Assembly (NCBI GenBank): GCA_965263205.1 | Contig: CBDHHF010000004.1 | Span: forward strand, 20,127-84,126 | Origin: JBCCIM01 sp965263205 | Lineage (GTDB): Bacteria > Bacteroidota > Rhodothermia > Rhodothermales > JAHQVL01 | Direction: 5' to 3' | Length of the DNA stretch: 64,000 nucleotides | Shown here: in pieces, positions 43,303-52,793 of the stretch | Layout of the letters: every line of letters starts with the position of its first letter | Numbering within the stretch: the stretch's first letter is position 1 | Translations under genes and position numbers: made by a program | The notes under the pieces: generated by a model | The model's input: the letters and a program-made list of their open reading frames with translations, nothing else | The model's database searches: none | What the model was told of the DNA's origin: nothing

Positions 43303-45681
43303 GTGAATACCTCCCGCTTATTGCCAGGCTTATTGGTAGCCTTTATTCTTCTTCAAGGTTGCGCAGAAATCACCACATCAAGTGAGGAACCAGTGGACCT
43401 TGTCGAGCCGCTTGTTGATGCGGCCAACTCGCGCTGGTTCTTTTTCAATTCTGCTACCCGCCCATTTGGTATGGTCAATCTCAGTCCCGATACCCAACTG
43501 GGTGGCGCTTGGGGCTCTGGCTATCGCTACAATACCGATACCGTTCGTGTATTCAGTCACGTTCATGCCTGGCAACTTTCGGGTGTGCCCGTGATGCCGC
43601 TGACTGGCGAATACCGCGGGGCACTCGGGCCTGAAGATTTTAAATCGAAGTTTAGCCACGAGACCGAAATCGTGAAGCCTGGCTATCATAAAGTTGAATT
43701 GGAGCGCTATGGGATTATGGCAGAGTTGACGGCAACGACGCGTGTGGGCATGCACAGATACACGTTCCCTGCATCAGATGAAAGCCATGTTGTGCTGGAT
43801 CTTTCAACAGAGCTTGGCCCAAGTGGAACGCGGGGCGGAGAAGTACAGCGCGTGAGTAATCAGGAGCTTGCGGGCTTTGCTGAAATGGAGCCAACTATTC
43901 GCCGGCCCAAACCGGTTAAAGTGTATTTCTCGATCTTGTTTGACAAACCGTTTGATTCGTTGACGGCGTGGTATGACGATAAGGAAATAGATGTGTTGGA
44001 TAGCACAGCGGCCGATAGCATGCGGGCTTATGTTTCATTTTCTACGGAAGCTCAGGAAGTACGGCAAATGAAAGTTGGTATTTCCTATGTGAGCGCTGCG
44101 CAGGCGCGTAAAAACATTGACCATGAACTGCCACACTGGGACTTTGACCGGGTGCGCGACGATGCCCGGACGGAATGGAACGAAATGCTCGGCCGCATTC
44201 GGGTCAAAGGTGGTTCGAAGGTCGATCAACAGCGTTTCTATACCGACCTCTGGCATGCGCTGCAGGGCCGGCGTATTGTGAGCGATGTAGATGGGCAGTA
44301 TCTCGACCAAACAGGGGGTGAGCCACGCATAGGACAAATTCCGCTTGATAACGATGGTCAGCCGGCATTCAACCACTACAACTCAGACTCCTTCTGGGGT
44401 GCGCAGTGGACGATAAATACGCTTTGGCACCTGGTGTATCCTGAAGTGTCCTCTGAGTTTGTACGCTCTATGTTGTTGATGTATAGCGATGGCGGGCTTA
44501 TTCCCCGTGGGCCGTCTGGCGGTAACTATACCTATGTGATGACAGGTGCTTCCTCGACACCATTCATTGTGAGTGCGTACATGAAAGGCATTCGAGATTT
44601 TGACGTTGCGCTTGCGTATGAAGGGCTACGGAAAAACCATATGCCGGGTGGCTTGATGAGCAAAGTCGGGTACGAGCACAATACCCTGCTTGGTGGCGGG
44701 ATAGAGCATTACATCGAGAAAGGGTTTATTCCTTTTCCGCTCTACGAAGAGCAGTACGGCTTCCATCAGGATGGGGCTGGTCAGACCCTGGAGTATGCGT
44801 ATCAAGATTGGGCGCTTGCACAACTTGCGCAGGTGCTTAACAAAGAGGAGGACAATGCCATATTCTTGCAGCGCGCAGAGAACTACAAGAATCTTTTTGA
44901 TGCATCAACGGGATGGATGCGGGTGCGCGACCACGACGGCAATTGGGCTGAGCCGTTTGACAGCCTGTCGTATGAATACGGCTGGGTAGAGGCAAATGCC
45001 GTGCAATCAACATGGTTTGTGCCCCATGACGTAGCAGGACTCGCTGCACTGATGGGTGGCAATGACCAGTTTGTCAGTAAACTGAATCGCTCGTTCGAAA
45101 TAGCAACAGACTATGACTTTAAATCATCTGAGCACGGGGATCGGTTAGCGATTGAAGGCGAAGAAATAGCTTATATCAACTATGGCAACCAGCCCAGTAT
45201 GCAAGTTGCGTATCTGTTCAATTACACGGGCGCCCCCTGGCTCACGCAGTACTGGGCCCGCGAAGTAATCGATGCTGTTTATAGCGGAGTGTCTCCGCAA
45301 AAAGGGTATAGCGGCGATGAAGATCAAGGATTGATGGGAGCACTTGCTGTCTTGATGAAAATGGGCGTTTTCTCTATGCGGGGTGGTGCCGCGCTGGCAC
45401 CCGTGTATGAACTGAGTAGTCCGATTTTTGAAGAAGTTAAAATTCATCTCAACCAGGACTATTACACGGGCGGCGCGTTTGTTATTCGTGCCGAAGGTAG
45501 CTCGGATAAAAACCGCTATATCCAGTCGGCGATGTTAAATGGTCAGCCGCTTGGGCAAGCATGGGTGCTGCATGATACAGTGGTTGCGGGAGGTGAACTG
45601 GTCTTGAAAATGGGTGATGAACCGAATAGAGCTTGGGCTTCGGATGTTGCAGAAGCACCTCCATCTATGTCGACCGAATGA
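43303..45681 (+). CDS. GH92 alpha-mannosidase, lipoprotein
   Basis: A 792-residue glycoside hydrolase family 92 protein. Starting at the GTG 43303 gives a 20-residue lipoprotein signal ending L-L-Q-G-C; the frame also extends to GTG 43240. Family blocks are N-S-A-T-R-P-F-G-M-V-N-L-S-P-D-T near the N-terminus, N-S-D-S-F-W-G-A-Q-W-T in the middle, and G-D-E-D-Q-G-L-M-G-A near the C-terminus (G-N-D-D-x-G in typical members). GH92 enzymes are Ca2+-dependent exo-mannosidases that trim mannans and N-glycans. The lipid anchor suggests a periplasmic or outer-membrane location. Confidence 0.93.
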   Translation: MNTSRLLPGLLVAFILLQGCAEITTSSEEPVDLVEPLVDAANSRWFFFNSATRPFGMVNLSPDTQLGGAWGSGYRYNTDTVRVFSHVHAWQLSGVPVMPLTGEYRGALGPEDFKSKFSHETEIVKPGYHKVELERYGIMAELTATTRVGMHRYTFPASDESHVVLDLSTELGPSGTRGGEVQRVSNQELAGFAEMEPTIRRPKPVKVYFSILFDKPFDSLTAWYDDKEIDVLDSTAADSMRAYVSFSTEAQEVRQMKVGISYVSAAQARKNIDHELPHWDFDRVRDDARTEWNEMLGRIRVKGGSKVDQQRFYTDLWHALQGRRIVSDVDGQYLDQTGGEPRIGQIPLDNDGQPAFNHYNSDSFWGAQWTINTLWHLVYPEVSSEFVRSMLLMYSDGGLIPRGPSGGNYTYVMTGASSTPFIVSAYMKGIRDFDVALAYEGLRKNHMPGGLMSKVGYEHNTLLGGGIEHYIEKGFIPFPLYEEQYGFHQDGAGQTLEYAYQDWALAQLAQVLNKEEDNAIFLQRAENYKNLFDASTGWMRVRDHDGNWAEPFDSLSYEYGWVEANAVQSTWFVPHDVAGLAALMGGNDQFVSKLNRSFEIATDYDFKSSEHGDRLAIEGEEIAYINYGNQPSMQVAYLFNYTGAPWLTQYWAREVIDAVYSGVSPQKGYSGDEDQGLMGALAVLMKMGVFSMRGGAALAPVYELSSPIFEEVKIHLNQDYYTGGAFVIRAEGSSDKNRYIQSAMLNGQPLGQAWVLHDTVVAGGELVLKMGDEPNRAWASDVAEAPPSMSTE

Positions 45682-45696
45682 ACGCACATGGAAATC

Positions 45697-45737
45697 AAAA
45701 CAGGGGCCGGCTGCTCATTCGCAACCGGCCCCTGTTT
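45697..45737. terminator. Terminator hairpin between convergent genes
   Basis: A perfect 13-base stem AAACAGGGGCCGG (45698-45710) and CCGGCCCCTGTTT (45725-45737) with a 14-base loop. Short T runs flank both sides. It separates GH92 from the glycosidase fragment on the other strand. Confidence 0.75.
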
Positions 45738-45757
45738 AGTATCACGTCACGTAGAAA

Positions 45758-47803
45758 CTACTTCACAACAATCATCTTCCTTGTTTCAACAAAGCCGTTG
45801 CTATCGAGGCGGTAGAAATACGTACCGCTTGGTAAGTCACGGGCGTCGAACTGGAATTTGAGTGTACCTGCCGGCATCAATCGATCACCGAGTACAGCCA
45901 CTTCGCGCCCCATTATATCGTAAATCTTAAGTGTGGTCTCCGCTGGCTTCTTCAACGTCACCGTAATCGTGGTGCTCCGTGAAAACGGATTCGGATAATT
46001 CTGATCCAGCAAAATGGTACTTGGCAGTTCGCCGTCGTTCGAAACGAAGAACGTAATCGAAAGCGATTTGCCTTGTGCACCTGTACCGTTAATCGATGAG
46101 TACGGCCGGGCTACCAACTCGTGGGTGCCTAGCGCCGGCGTCCATGCGTTGTACTCTGTACCGATATCGCCGGCCATGGCGTATGGACTCGAGTTTTCCA
46201 TCTGGTAATTCGAGTTGCGGTTCAGGCTAAACTGCACGCTACCAACCACTTCGGGAACGGTGTTGGCCCGGATGTTAATTTGCTGCGTTGGCAGGCTCGA
46301 CAGGTCGATCAGGTCACCGTTGTTCACAGGACCCAGCTCTTCGCCGGTAAGAGCATCCACCAGTGTGAAGCTGACCACCGAGATGGTACCATCGCCACCA
46401 CCACCACCATTGCCGCCATCACCACCGCCGCCATTGCCACCATCACCTCCTCCGCCGTTATCACCGCCTCCGCCTCCGTTGTCGCCACCACCGCCGTTAT
46501 CGCCGCCTCCACCACCAGCACCATTTTCAGCCTGGCCTGTGAGGGTAACGTTCATCAGCGGTTGCGCAGGATCGTTGCTAGAAATCCGTAGCGTTGCGTT
46601 TTTAGTGCCGCTGTCGTTTGCGCCCGGTGCAAACACAAAGTTGACCACCTGTGACTGTCCAGGTGAAAGAACAACCGGTGTCGGGTTAGACGAAATACTG
46701 AACAGGCCCGGGTTGTTACCAGTGATTTCCAATTGGTCAACATCCAGGTTTGCGTTACCATTGTTCGTAAGGGTTAATGGTAACGATTTGGACGCGCCGG
46801 CCATCACAGCGCCAAAATCGACGCTACTCTGAGATACCGAAAGGGATGGCTCAGCCATTGCACCGCTTGCGTTACGAATAAGCGCAACCCAATCAGATGA
46901 CGTGTTGTTAGGCGGTGAGCCAATGTTTTGTGCACCCGGACCGGTTACGGTTGTTATGTTGCCTTGCAAAAGGCCGCCGCCGGCGCGGGGATCGTACCAA
47001 TTCACCGTGTAGTCACCGCTGCCCAGATTGATGTTGACGTTGCCACCGTTCGGGGCGTAGACCGCATAGACGCTCCCCGGGTCTGCGAAAACAAAGTCGT
47101 TCGTGTTACCCGTCAGTTCATCCATCGAGGTCATCTGCGTGAACGGGAGGTAGTTCTGGAAGAACTCCATCGCATACCGCGTGTAGTCCCACATGGCATC
47201 ACGCGTCCGCCAGTTTTCCGTGCTGAGGTCGTGACTGACAGTTTCATAGCCGAAGTACCACTCAACGCCGCCACCGCCTGCCATCAGGTTGGCCCAAAGG
47301 GCATGGTGTCTGACGTCATCATGGTTGTTATTCGGACCATCTTCTGCGACCCCAATCTGGTAAGGACCCAACTCGTCGAGGGTTACAACCCAGGGCCGGC
47401 CGTTGTCGGCTGAGCGGTTGATCCATTTCAGCGTTTCGCCGTGTACATTCTGCATCTGGTGAATCTGCAGCGATGCACCTTCAAAGTCTTGAAAACCGAG
47501 CAGGGGATTGTATACCTGGTCGTACTGGTTTGGATACGTATGGATCACAATCGGATGATTGTAGGCATCCAATGCCCGGATATACGAGGCAAAGTCTTTA
47601 CGCTGTGCATCGGTGTTCTCATCGTTTTCCTCACCCAGATTCCAGGTGATGGCATGATGATACCCGAAGCGCGCGATTAACTCGCGGTAGTACAACTTAC
47701 GTTCTCTACCCAGTGAACCGTTGTTCAGTAGGCGCTCGTTTTCCGTTTCCTGCGTCAAGCACGTGCAGCATAATGCCGCGGCGGTCCATGTGGTCGAATA
47801 CAA
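45758..47803 (-). CDS. Apiosidase-like glycosidase, C-terminal fragment, type IX sorted
   Basis: This fragment continues the glycosidase begun at 49250 after a one-base shift near 47755-47761. It has the second half of a TIM-barrel catalytic domain: N-L-G-E-E-N supplies the likely acid/base Glu and V-T-L-D-E-L-G the second carboxylate, with A-N-L-M-A-G-G-G-G-V-E-W near the barrel end. A collagen-binding-like beta domain (Y-A-V-Y-A, V-N-W-Y-D-P-R), an ASH Ig domain, a Gly/Asp-rich linker, a beta domain and a type A sorting domain follow. The first 14 codons of the open frame are out-of-frame sequence. The substrate is probably a plant- or algal-type polysaccharide side chain; this is inference. 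Confidence 0.85.
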   Translation of the reverse strand: MYSTTWTAAALCCTCLTQETENERLLNNGSLGRERKLYYRELIARFGYHHAITWNLGEENDENTDAQRKDFASYIRALDAYNHPIVIHTYPNQYDQVYNPLLGFQDFEGASLQIHQMQNVHGETLKWINRSADNGRPWVVTLDELGPYQIGVAEDGPNNNHDDVRHHALWANLMAGGGGVEWYFGYETVSHDLSTENWRTRDAMWDYTRYAMEFFQNYLPFTQMTSMDELTGNTNDFVFADPGSVYAVYAPNGGNVNINLGSGDYTVNWYDPRAGGGLLQGNITTVTGPGAQNIGSPPNNTSSDWVALIRNASGAMAEPSLSVSQSSVDFGAVMAGASKSLPLTLTNNGNANLDVDQLEITGNNPGLFSISSNPTPVVLSPGQSQVVNFVFAPGANDSGTKNATLRISSNDPAQPLMNVTLTGQAENGAGGGGGDNGGGGDNGGGGGDNGGGGDGGNGGGGDGGNGGGGGDGTISVVSFTLVDALTGEELGPVNNGDLIDLSSLPTQQINIRANTVPEVVGSVQFSLNRNSNYQMENSSPYAMAGDIGTEYNAWTPALGTHELVARPYSSINGTGAQGKSLSITFFVSNDGELPSTILLDQNYPNPFSRSTTITVTLKKPAETTLKIYDIMGREVAVLGDRLMPAGTLKFQFDARDLPSGTYFYRLDSNGFVETRKMIVVK
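46386..46525. repeat. Gly/Asp/Asn linker repeat
   Basis: Short imperfect repeats of CCACCACCGCC and CCGTTATCGCC type encode a linker of runs of Gly with interspersed Asp and Asn, about 46 residues, between the ASH domain and the next beta domain. It is a flexible spacer and a likely site of length change. Confidence 0.85.
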
Positions 47804-49250
47804 TATTCCACTGGTCCAGTTTGGAAACGTCGTAGCGAATTCGCTCGCCAGGGCCTGTCCATGGCCACACGTCTTTGCCGTCGCCTTCGATGTTCATCGT
47901 GATGAAATACACGACGTTCATGCCTTTGGAGGCAAGATAGTTCAGGGCACCAATGATGCCTTTCCCTTTGCCACCTTGCCACGTTGGATCATCCGCATTC
48001 CAATCGCCGACGTGGGGCGTGTATGACTTGACGAAGTTGACGCCGCCGTTGTTGAACGTGGCATCGAATTCTTCATAAGCCAGGAAATTCTCCGGGCTAT
48101 CAGCGCCACCTTTGATGAAGTAGTCGCCATTATCGTACTGCAGGTAGTGTTTGCCTACGTAGCGTAGCTTTCCTTTGGCGCGGTGATCCATACCAAATTT
48201 ATCGGTCTCGGAAACGGAGAACGAGCCGTTTAGACCGTCCTGGGCGGTTGCAGAGCCGGCGTTGCTATTCAAATCGACAGCCACATTGGTGCCTGATCGG
48301 AAAGAGACCTGGTAATTCCATGAGCCCACACGGTCGGGCACAAAGTGTACGCGCCACTTATTACCGCTCGTGGCACTAGTCTCTGCCGCATTTCCATCTG
48401 CTGCGAAATAGCCCGGAATGGTATAGCTGTGCGTGCCCTGGTTAAACGTCACCTGCAATCTGTAATCGAGGAACGGATTGGGTGAGCCACCTTCGCTGGC
48501 CTGTGGACCATCGATGGTGAGTGTAACCGGATGCCATTTTTTCTGCTCGCCACTGATGGTGACGTTGGCCGGTGTTTCGTTGTTGTCATCTCCGCCGCCA
48601 CCGCCGCCATCGCTGGCTGTACGTGCTGATTCAGGCAAAGCCGGGTTGTCTGGGTTGGCGACGCCGTCTTTGTAGAAGTGGATGCGGTCAATTCTGAAGT
48701 TGGTCGACCGTCCGGAAATGTACAGCGTGTGCTCACCCGCAGTCAGGTTATAACGCATCTGGCCAAAAACGCCGGCGCTCGGCTCAGTGGGGGAGTGGAA
48801 GGTAAACCCTTCATTAATCCGATTTGCTGGATGTACCACCTTTACCCAGGTGCCACCCTCGTTCATTTTTACCCAGGCATCGTTCCACTGGTCGCCAGCT
48901 GGGGCACCCATATGGGAAATACGCATGCGAACGTTGTAATCACCGGGATCGCTAATTTTGACGCGGACCGCGAGTGTGCCATTACCCGGGTCGTTCAGGA
49001 AGTTGGGGCCTGTCCATTTAATGTAACCGCTGCCGGTAAAGCCGGCATCAACAGCTTCAGTGGCCCAATCGCCTACAAGTTCGAGCGATTCAGCTTCGAC
49101 GACTACAAGGCCGCCGGCTTCGACAAAAGCATCCTGCGCCACGGCTTTTTGTGTAAAGCCACCCAGGAGAAAGAAGAAGCATGCTATACCGAGAAATTGA
49201 ATTGCGCTGTGCTTTTTCAAGCGATGTCCCGTGATACGTAGAGGCATCAT
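47706..49250 (-). CDS. DUF5060/apiosidase-like glycosidase, N-terminal fragment
   Basis: A 514-residue frame. Signal peptide 1-39 (ending A-V-A-Q); a carbohydrate-binding-like domain (40-200) beginning A-F-V-E-A-G-G-L-V-V-V-E-A-E-S; a Gly-rich linker; a DUF5060-type Ig domain (about 232-330, W-H-P-V-T-L-T-I-D-G-P); and the first half of a TIM-barrel (about 350-500) with G-G-A-D-S-P-E-N-F-L-A-Y. After H-V-L the frame runs into nonsense (D-A-G-N-G-K-R-A). Dropping one base restores H-V-L-T-Q-E-T-E-N-E-R, which aligns residue for residue with H-F-A-L-Q-E-I-D-N-D-Q in the paralogue at the right edge. The intact protein would be about 1150 residues. Confidence 0.88.
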   Translation of the reverse strand: MMPLRITGHRLKKHSAIQFLGIACFFFLLGGFTQKAVAQDAFVEAGGLVVVEAESLELVGDWATEAVDAGFTGSGYIKWTGPNFLNDPGNGTLAVRVKISDPGDYNVRMRISHMGAPAGDQWNDAWVKMNEGGTWVKVVHPANRINEGFTFHSPTEPSAGVFGQMRYNLTAGEHTLYISGRSTNFRIDRIHFYKDGVANPDNPALPESARTASDGGGGGGDDNNETPANVTISGEQKKWHPVTLTIDGPQASEGGSPNPFLDYRLQVTFNQGTHSYTIPGYFAADGNAAETSATSGNKWRVHFVPDRVGSWNYQVSFRSGTNVAVDLNSNAGSATAQDGLNGSFSVSETDKFGMDHRAKGKLRYVGKHYLQYDNGDYFIKGGADSPENFLAYEEFDATFNNGGVNFVKSYTPHVGDWNADDPTWQGGKGKGIIGALNYLASKGMNVVYFITMNIEGDGKDVWPWTGPGERIRYDVSKLDQWNIVFDHMDRRGIMLHVLDAGNGKRAPTEQRFTG

Positions 49251-49823
49251 ATATAAAAGTACTAATTACTTATCGTTGCTAAGAAATGCAGATGGGGTCG
49301 TTAGCAAGCCTTGGTTTCATCTGCATTGCACGCGATCACTGGTCAGCTACGCGTGGCTGTTGGGGGGCAGACGATGTTATCACCATGCTGACAAACGCTG
49401 TGCCATACTTGGGTTGAGCATACTGTGCACTTGGTTGGCTTTTTTACAAGTATGAGCGCCTGAAATGGCGTAACTACGTAATATGCCAGCATATTCTGGC
49501 TTGAAAAAGGATTTTGCCATGGCGTCTTCGAATTTTCTAGCCTGAAGCAGGCAGGCGGATCATGAGCTTCTGGTGGCGCACACGATCAGAAAAGCGATAA
49601 AGATGAACGATAGTGGCTTATCGCAAAGGTTGTTACTAAACCTAATCGTTGCGCCTATGGCGCATGCAGAATTCAATAGTTGGCTTGGGTCTCAAAGCGA
49701 GATTGTCTAAACCGGGTATTTTTAAAGTGGAGGTAGGCGCATTTAAACAGAGGAGCGGATTATCTGGCAAAACCTGCAGGGTGATTTACTGGTATGAGCT
49801 GGTAAAATCTACACGTGGTTAAC
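49251..49823. other. Long intergenic region
   Basis: About 570 bases upstream of two divergent genes. It includes a small palindrome TGCGCC-TAT-GGCGCA at 49650-49664. No gene, heptad repeat or clear promoter is visible. Confidence 0.45.
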
Positions 49824-50804
49824 ATGCAATCCCTGATAGACGCCATTTTCTCAATCCCTGCCGGCGATGACGCCGCTTTCGAAGCCGTGTGGGAGCAGGT
49901 CCATGCATTTCAGTTGGCCAATAACGCAGTATATGCCCGTTATTGCAATGGATTGTCCGGTGAAATCAGACCCTATTTACCGATCGATGCCTTCAAACAT
50001 GTGCCAGTCATTGCTTTCGAAGATGCAGCGCAGGCAGCGTTGGTTTTTCAGAGCAGTGGGACAGGGCGGGGCGTCTCTGCCAAACACTATGTAAAAGACC
50101 TGCACGTATACGAGCGCGCAGCTGCACAGCATTTTGCTTCGCTTTTTGGCACCGGACCGTTGACGTTGGCTGCTTATTTACCACACTACACCCAAATGGG
50201 TACACATTCGTCATTACTGTATATGGTGCAGCACCTGGTCGAGACGTTTGGGGATGCACATAGTGGTTTTTTTCTGGATAAAGAAAACGACCTTGCAGCG
50301 TTAGCTGCGCGTGCTGATCCAGATACCCCTTTTATCTTGTTTGGTGCTGCGTTCGGTTTGTTAGACCTGGTAGAGAAGCATGCGATGCAACTGCCGGCCC
50401 ATGCCATCGTGATCGAAACGGGTGGGATGAAAACCTACCGAAAGGAAGTAACTCGCGAAGCACTGCACAGCAAATTAGCAGCAGGATTTGGGCTGCCCAC
50501 ATCGCACGTGCTTAGCGAATACGGTATGTGTGAGTTGTTGAGCCAATGCTACACGCAAGGTGGGCACGCATTCCAGACACCGCCCTGGATGCGTATCGCC
50601 ATCATGGATCCGGAAAATCCACTCGAACTGCAGGCGCCTGGTAAACCTGGTGCATTGGCGCTGATTGATCTGGCAAATGTCTACAGTGTATCTGCCATCT
50701 TAACCCAAGACAAAGCAATACAGACCGCTGATGGCTTTGAAGTTTTGGGTCGGCTTCAGGGCGCTGAACTAAGAGGATGTAATTTTCTCTTAGAACAGCT
50801 ATAG
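49824..50804 (+). CDS. LuxE-like acyl-protein synthetase
   Basis: A 326-residue protein from the ATG at 49824 (a GTG lies at 49815). It belongs to the adenylate-forming LuxE/PaaK-like group: the ATP-binding S-S-G-T-G-R-G lies near residue 75, and E-T-G-G-M-K-T-Y-R-K-E-V-T-R-E near 200. LuxE activates fatty acids for bioluminescence together with LuxC and LuxD; neither these nor luxAB is in the window. Stand-alone relatives are found in polysaccharide and secondary-metabolite clusters and probably activate an acyl group for transfer to an unknown acceptor. It converges on the porin gene, ending 7 bases away. Confidence 0.8.
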   Translation: MQSLIDAIFSIPAGDDAAFEAVWEQVHAFQLANNAVYARYCNGLSGEIRPYLPIDAFKHVPVIAFEDAAQAALVFQSSGTGRGVSAKHYVKDLHVYERAAAQHFASLFGTGPLTLAAYLPHYTQMGTHSSLLYMVQHLVETFGDAHSGFFLDKENDLAALAARADPDTPFILFGAAFGLLDLVEKHAMQLPAHAIVIETGGMKTYRKEVTREALHSKLAAGFGLPTSHVLSEYGMCELLSQCYTQGGHAFQTPPWMRIAIMDPENPLELQAPGKPGALALIDLANVYSVSAILTQDKAIQTADGFEVLGRLQGAELRGCNFLLEQL

Positions 50805-50811
50805 TCAGACA

Positions 50812-51906
50812 TTAAAAGACAATCTGGGACTGGAGCACCAGGAAGTGTTTGTCGATCAGACCCGCATCTGCGTTGAAGTTCTGGGCAAAAGCAAGGGTAA
50901 GTCTGTTTTTGTGGAATGGCCCACCTTTACGAGCACTCAGGCTATAATGAACGCCTGCTGAAAGGAAGTTTTGATCCAGCGTAGCATCGAGGTTTTCGAG
51001 CCGGGCATACACTTCACCAAATTCAAAGGCCTGAACAGCGACGGTGCCTGAGATGCCGATTACATCTTCAGCATTATTGGGTGTTGTACTAGACTGGAAA
51101 TGCATCCCGATCAAATCTAGCTTCAAACGTATCGGCTGATCGCCTGGATGCGCACCCCAATACAGGTGTGATGACCAGCTTACATAGTTGCGCCCAGGAG
51201 TCGTGCTGGAAGTTGCCGTTGCACTGTTTTGTGCACCGTTGTAGCTGGCGTATCCGCCTATTTCAAGGCCGGGTGAAAGTATGTGATTCAGGTACGTACT
51301 AATCGCCATTTCGCCGAGGGGCCGGCTTGTACGGTTATTCAGACCAAGAAAGCTTGGGCTGAAATTCTCCTGTGCAAAGTTGCCTCTGCCATTGTGAATG
51401 CCAAAGATGAGCAACGTATTGTCTTTGGTGAGGGATACATCTGCACCAAAGTCGCGTCCTGCTCCGCCGATGCCAGAAACGGCCCAGTTCTCGGCGATTG
51501 CTGCGCGTTCAACGCCATCCAGTTTTGTGAAAGAGGTGAATATGTGCGCGCGTGGCTGTGGTGGTGTGAAAATGCCAAAGCGGACACTCACATTCTGATT
51601 AACCTTATAGAACCCAAACAGGTCAAGCGTTGCTGCGCGGCCCTGGCCGAGGTCAAAATCGTAATTGATGCCAAATTTGTCATTGACCGCTACATTAATG
51701 TCAACACGGCCTCGTCGAATACCAAAACCCAGGCGATCTACTTCTTCACCTTCATCGGAAGTCTGACCATAGGTAACCCTGCTTTGCAGTGCACCGGTGA
51801 TATCGATTGAGACACCTTGTTCGTCGCCTGATTCTTGTGCATACAATGGGGTGGAAAGAACAAAAGCCAGGAGTAATCCGCAGCTGATACCTACTTTATT
51901 TAACAT
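50812..51906 (-). CDS. Outer-membrane porin, OprP/phosphate-selective type
   Basis: A 364-residue beta-barrel. Signal peptide 1-23 (ending L-Y-A-Q), then alternating hydrophobic strands and a C-terminal Phe (Q-I-V-F), the BAM recognition signal. The region R-R-G-R-V-D-I-N-V near residue 70 and the F-G-I-F-T-P-P block match porins of the OprO/OprP group. The family can carry phosphate, but members with other anions are common, so the substrate is open. No phosphate regulon genes are near. Confidence 0.82.
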   Translation of the reverse strand: MLNKVGISCGLLLAFVLSTPLYAQESGDEQGVSIDITGALQSRVTYGQTSDEGEEVDRLGFGIRRGRVDINVAVNDKFGINYDFDLGQGRAATLDLFGFYKVNQNVSVRFGIFTPPQPRAHIFTSFTKLDGVERAAIAENWAVSGIGGAGRDFGADVSLTKDNTLLIFGIHNGRGNFAQENFSPSFLGLNNRTSRPLGEMAISTYLNHILSPGLEIGGYASYNGAQNSATATSSTTPGRNYVSWSSHLYWGAHPGDQPIRLKLDLIGMHFQSSTTPNNAEDVIGISGTVAVQAFEFGEVYARLENLDATLDQNFLSAGVHYSLSARKGGPFHKNRLTLAFAQNFNADAGLIDKHFLVLQSQIVF

Positions 51907-52040
51907 TGGAGGTGTTGTTAAAACATGAATAGCGGTGAACAGTGCCGGGGTACACTGCCCACCTGTAAAAGGTTTCTACTTGTATATACAGCAAGTAATA
52001 GCCTGAATGACTACCCCATGCTGCAAAAAACAGGTTGGTG

Positions 52041-52793
52041 TTAGGACAAAAAGGTTACACGACCTGTTTGGACGTCGTGCATGGCGCCAATAACCTTAAG
52101 TTCGCCGGCCTCAACCATTTCTTTAATAACCGGACTCCGCTCGAGGATATTGGCTACCGTCAGCCTCACGTTTTTGCGAGCAACATCATTTACAAAGGTT
52201 GTGTTGCTTGAATTTCGTTCGCCAATCACCTGGTCTACACCATGCACCGCCGGCATGAGGTTTTTGAGCGTATGGGTGAGATTGCCCAGTTGCACGTTGT
52301 CGCAAGCACCTTTCACCGCACCACAGGAGGTGTGTCCAAGCACAACAATGACTTTGGAGCCGGCTACCCTGGTAGCAAACTCCATACTACCCAGGATATC
52401 AGCGTTCACAAAGTTTCCCGCGATACGTGGTGTAAACATATCACCAATACCCTGATCGAAAATAAGTTCAGGCGGTACACGGGAGTCGATACATCCCAGA
52501 ACAACTGCAAACGGATACTGCCCTGTGGCTGTTTGTGCCACCTGTGCTCTTAAATCGCGCTGCTGCATTGTGCCCGAGAGAAAGCGTCCATTGCCTGCTT
52601 TTAATAAGGCAATGGCATCGTCAGGGGTTATCGTTGCCTGTTGTTCCTGGGTGATTGCACTGACTGATGGTGCCGGTACGTTGTCGGCGCGTAACGAAGC
52701 ATCCAGCATCACATCTGTATTGATGGATGCTGGCTCCGTTTCGCTGAGAACTACATTCGACTGATCTGGTGCAGGTTCAGTATGGGAAAACAT
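52041..52793 (-). CDS. Beta-class carbonic anhydrase
   Basis: A 250-residue enzyme. Zinc ligands are Cys101 and the pair His154/Cys157 (G-C-I-D-S-R-V, then G-H-T-S-C-G-A), with the Asp103-Arg105 dyad in place. Residues 1-55 are a hydrophilic low-complexity extension without a clear signal peptide, so a cytoplasmic location is likely. It interconverts CO2 and bicarbonate. Confidence 0.95.
   Translation of the reverse strand: MFSHTEPAPDQSNVVLSETEPASINTDVMLDASLRADNVPAPSVSAITQEQQATITPDDAIALLKAGNGRFLSGTMQQRDLRAQVAQTATGQYPFAVVLGCIDSRVPPELIFDQGIGDMFTPRIAGNFVNADILGSMEFATRVAGSKVIVVLGHTSCGAVKGACDNVQLGNLTHTLKNLMPAVHGVDQVIGERNSSNTTFVNDVARKNVRLTVANILERSPVIKEMVEAGELKVIGAMHDVQTGRVTFLS

Noticed and set aside
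46386..46525. Short repeats that could be taken for a CRISPR or satellite array
   Set aside because: The units are imperfect and in frame, and encode a Gly/Asp linker; there are no spacers.
47750..47765. Recoding at CTTGAC, like the prfB +1 site
   Set aside because: The prfB site needs a stop codon in the A site and an upstream Shine-Dalgarno element; neither is present.
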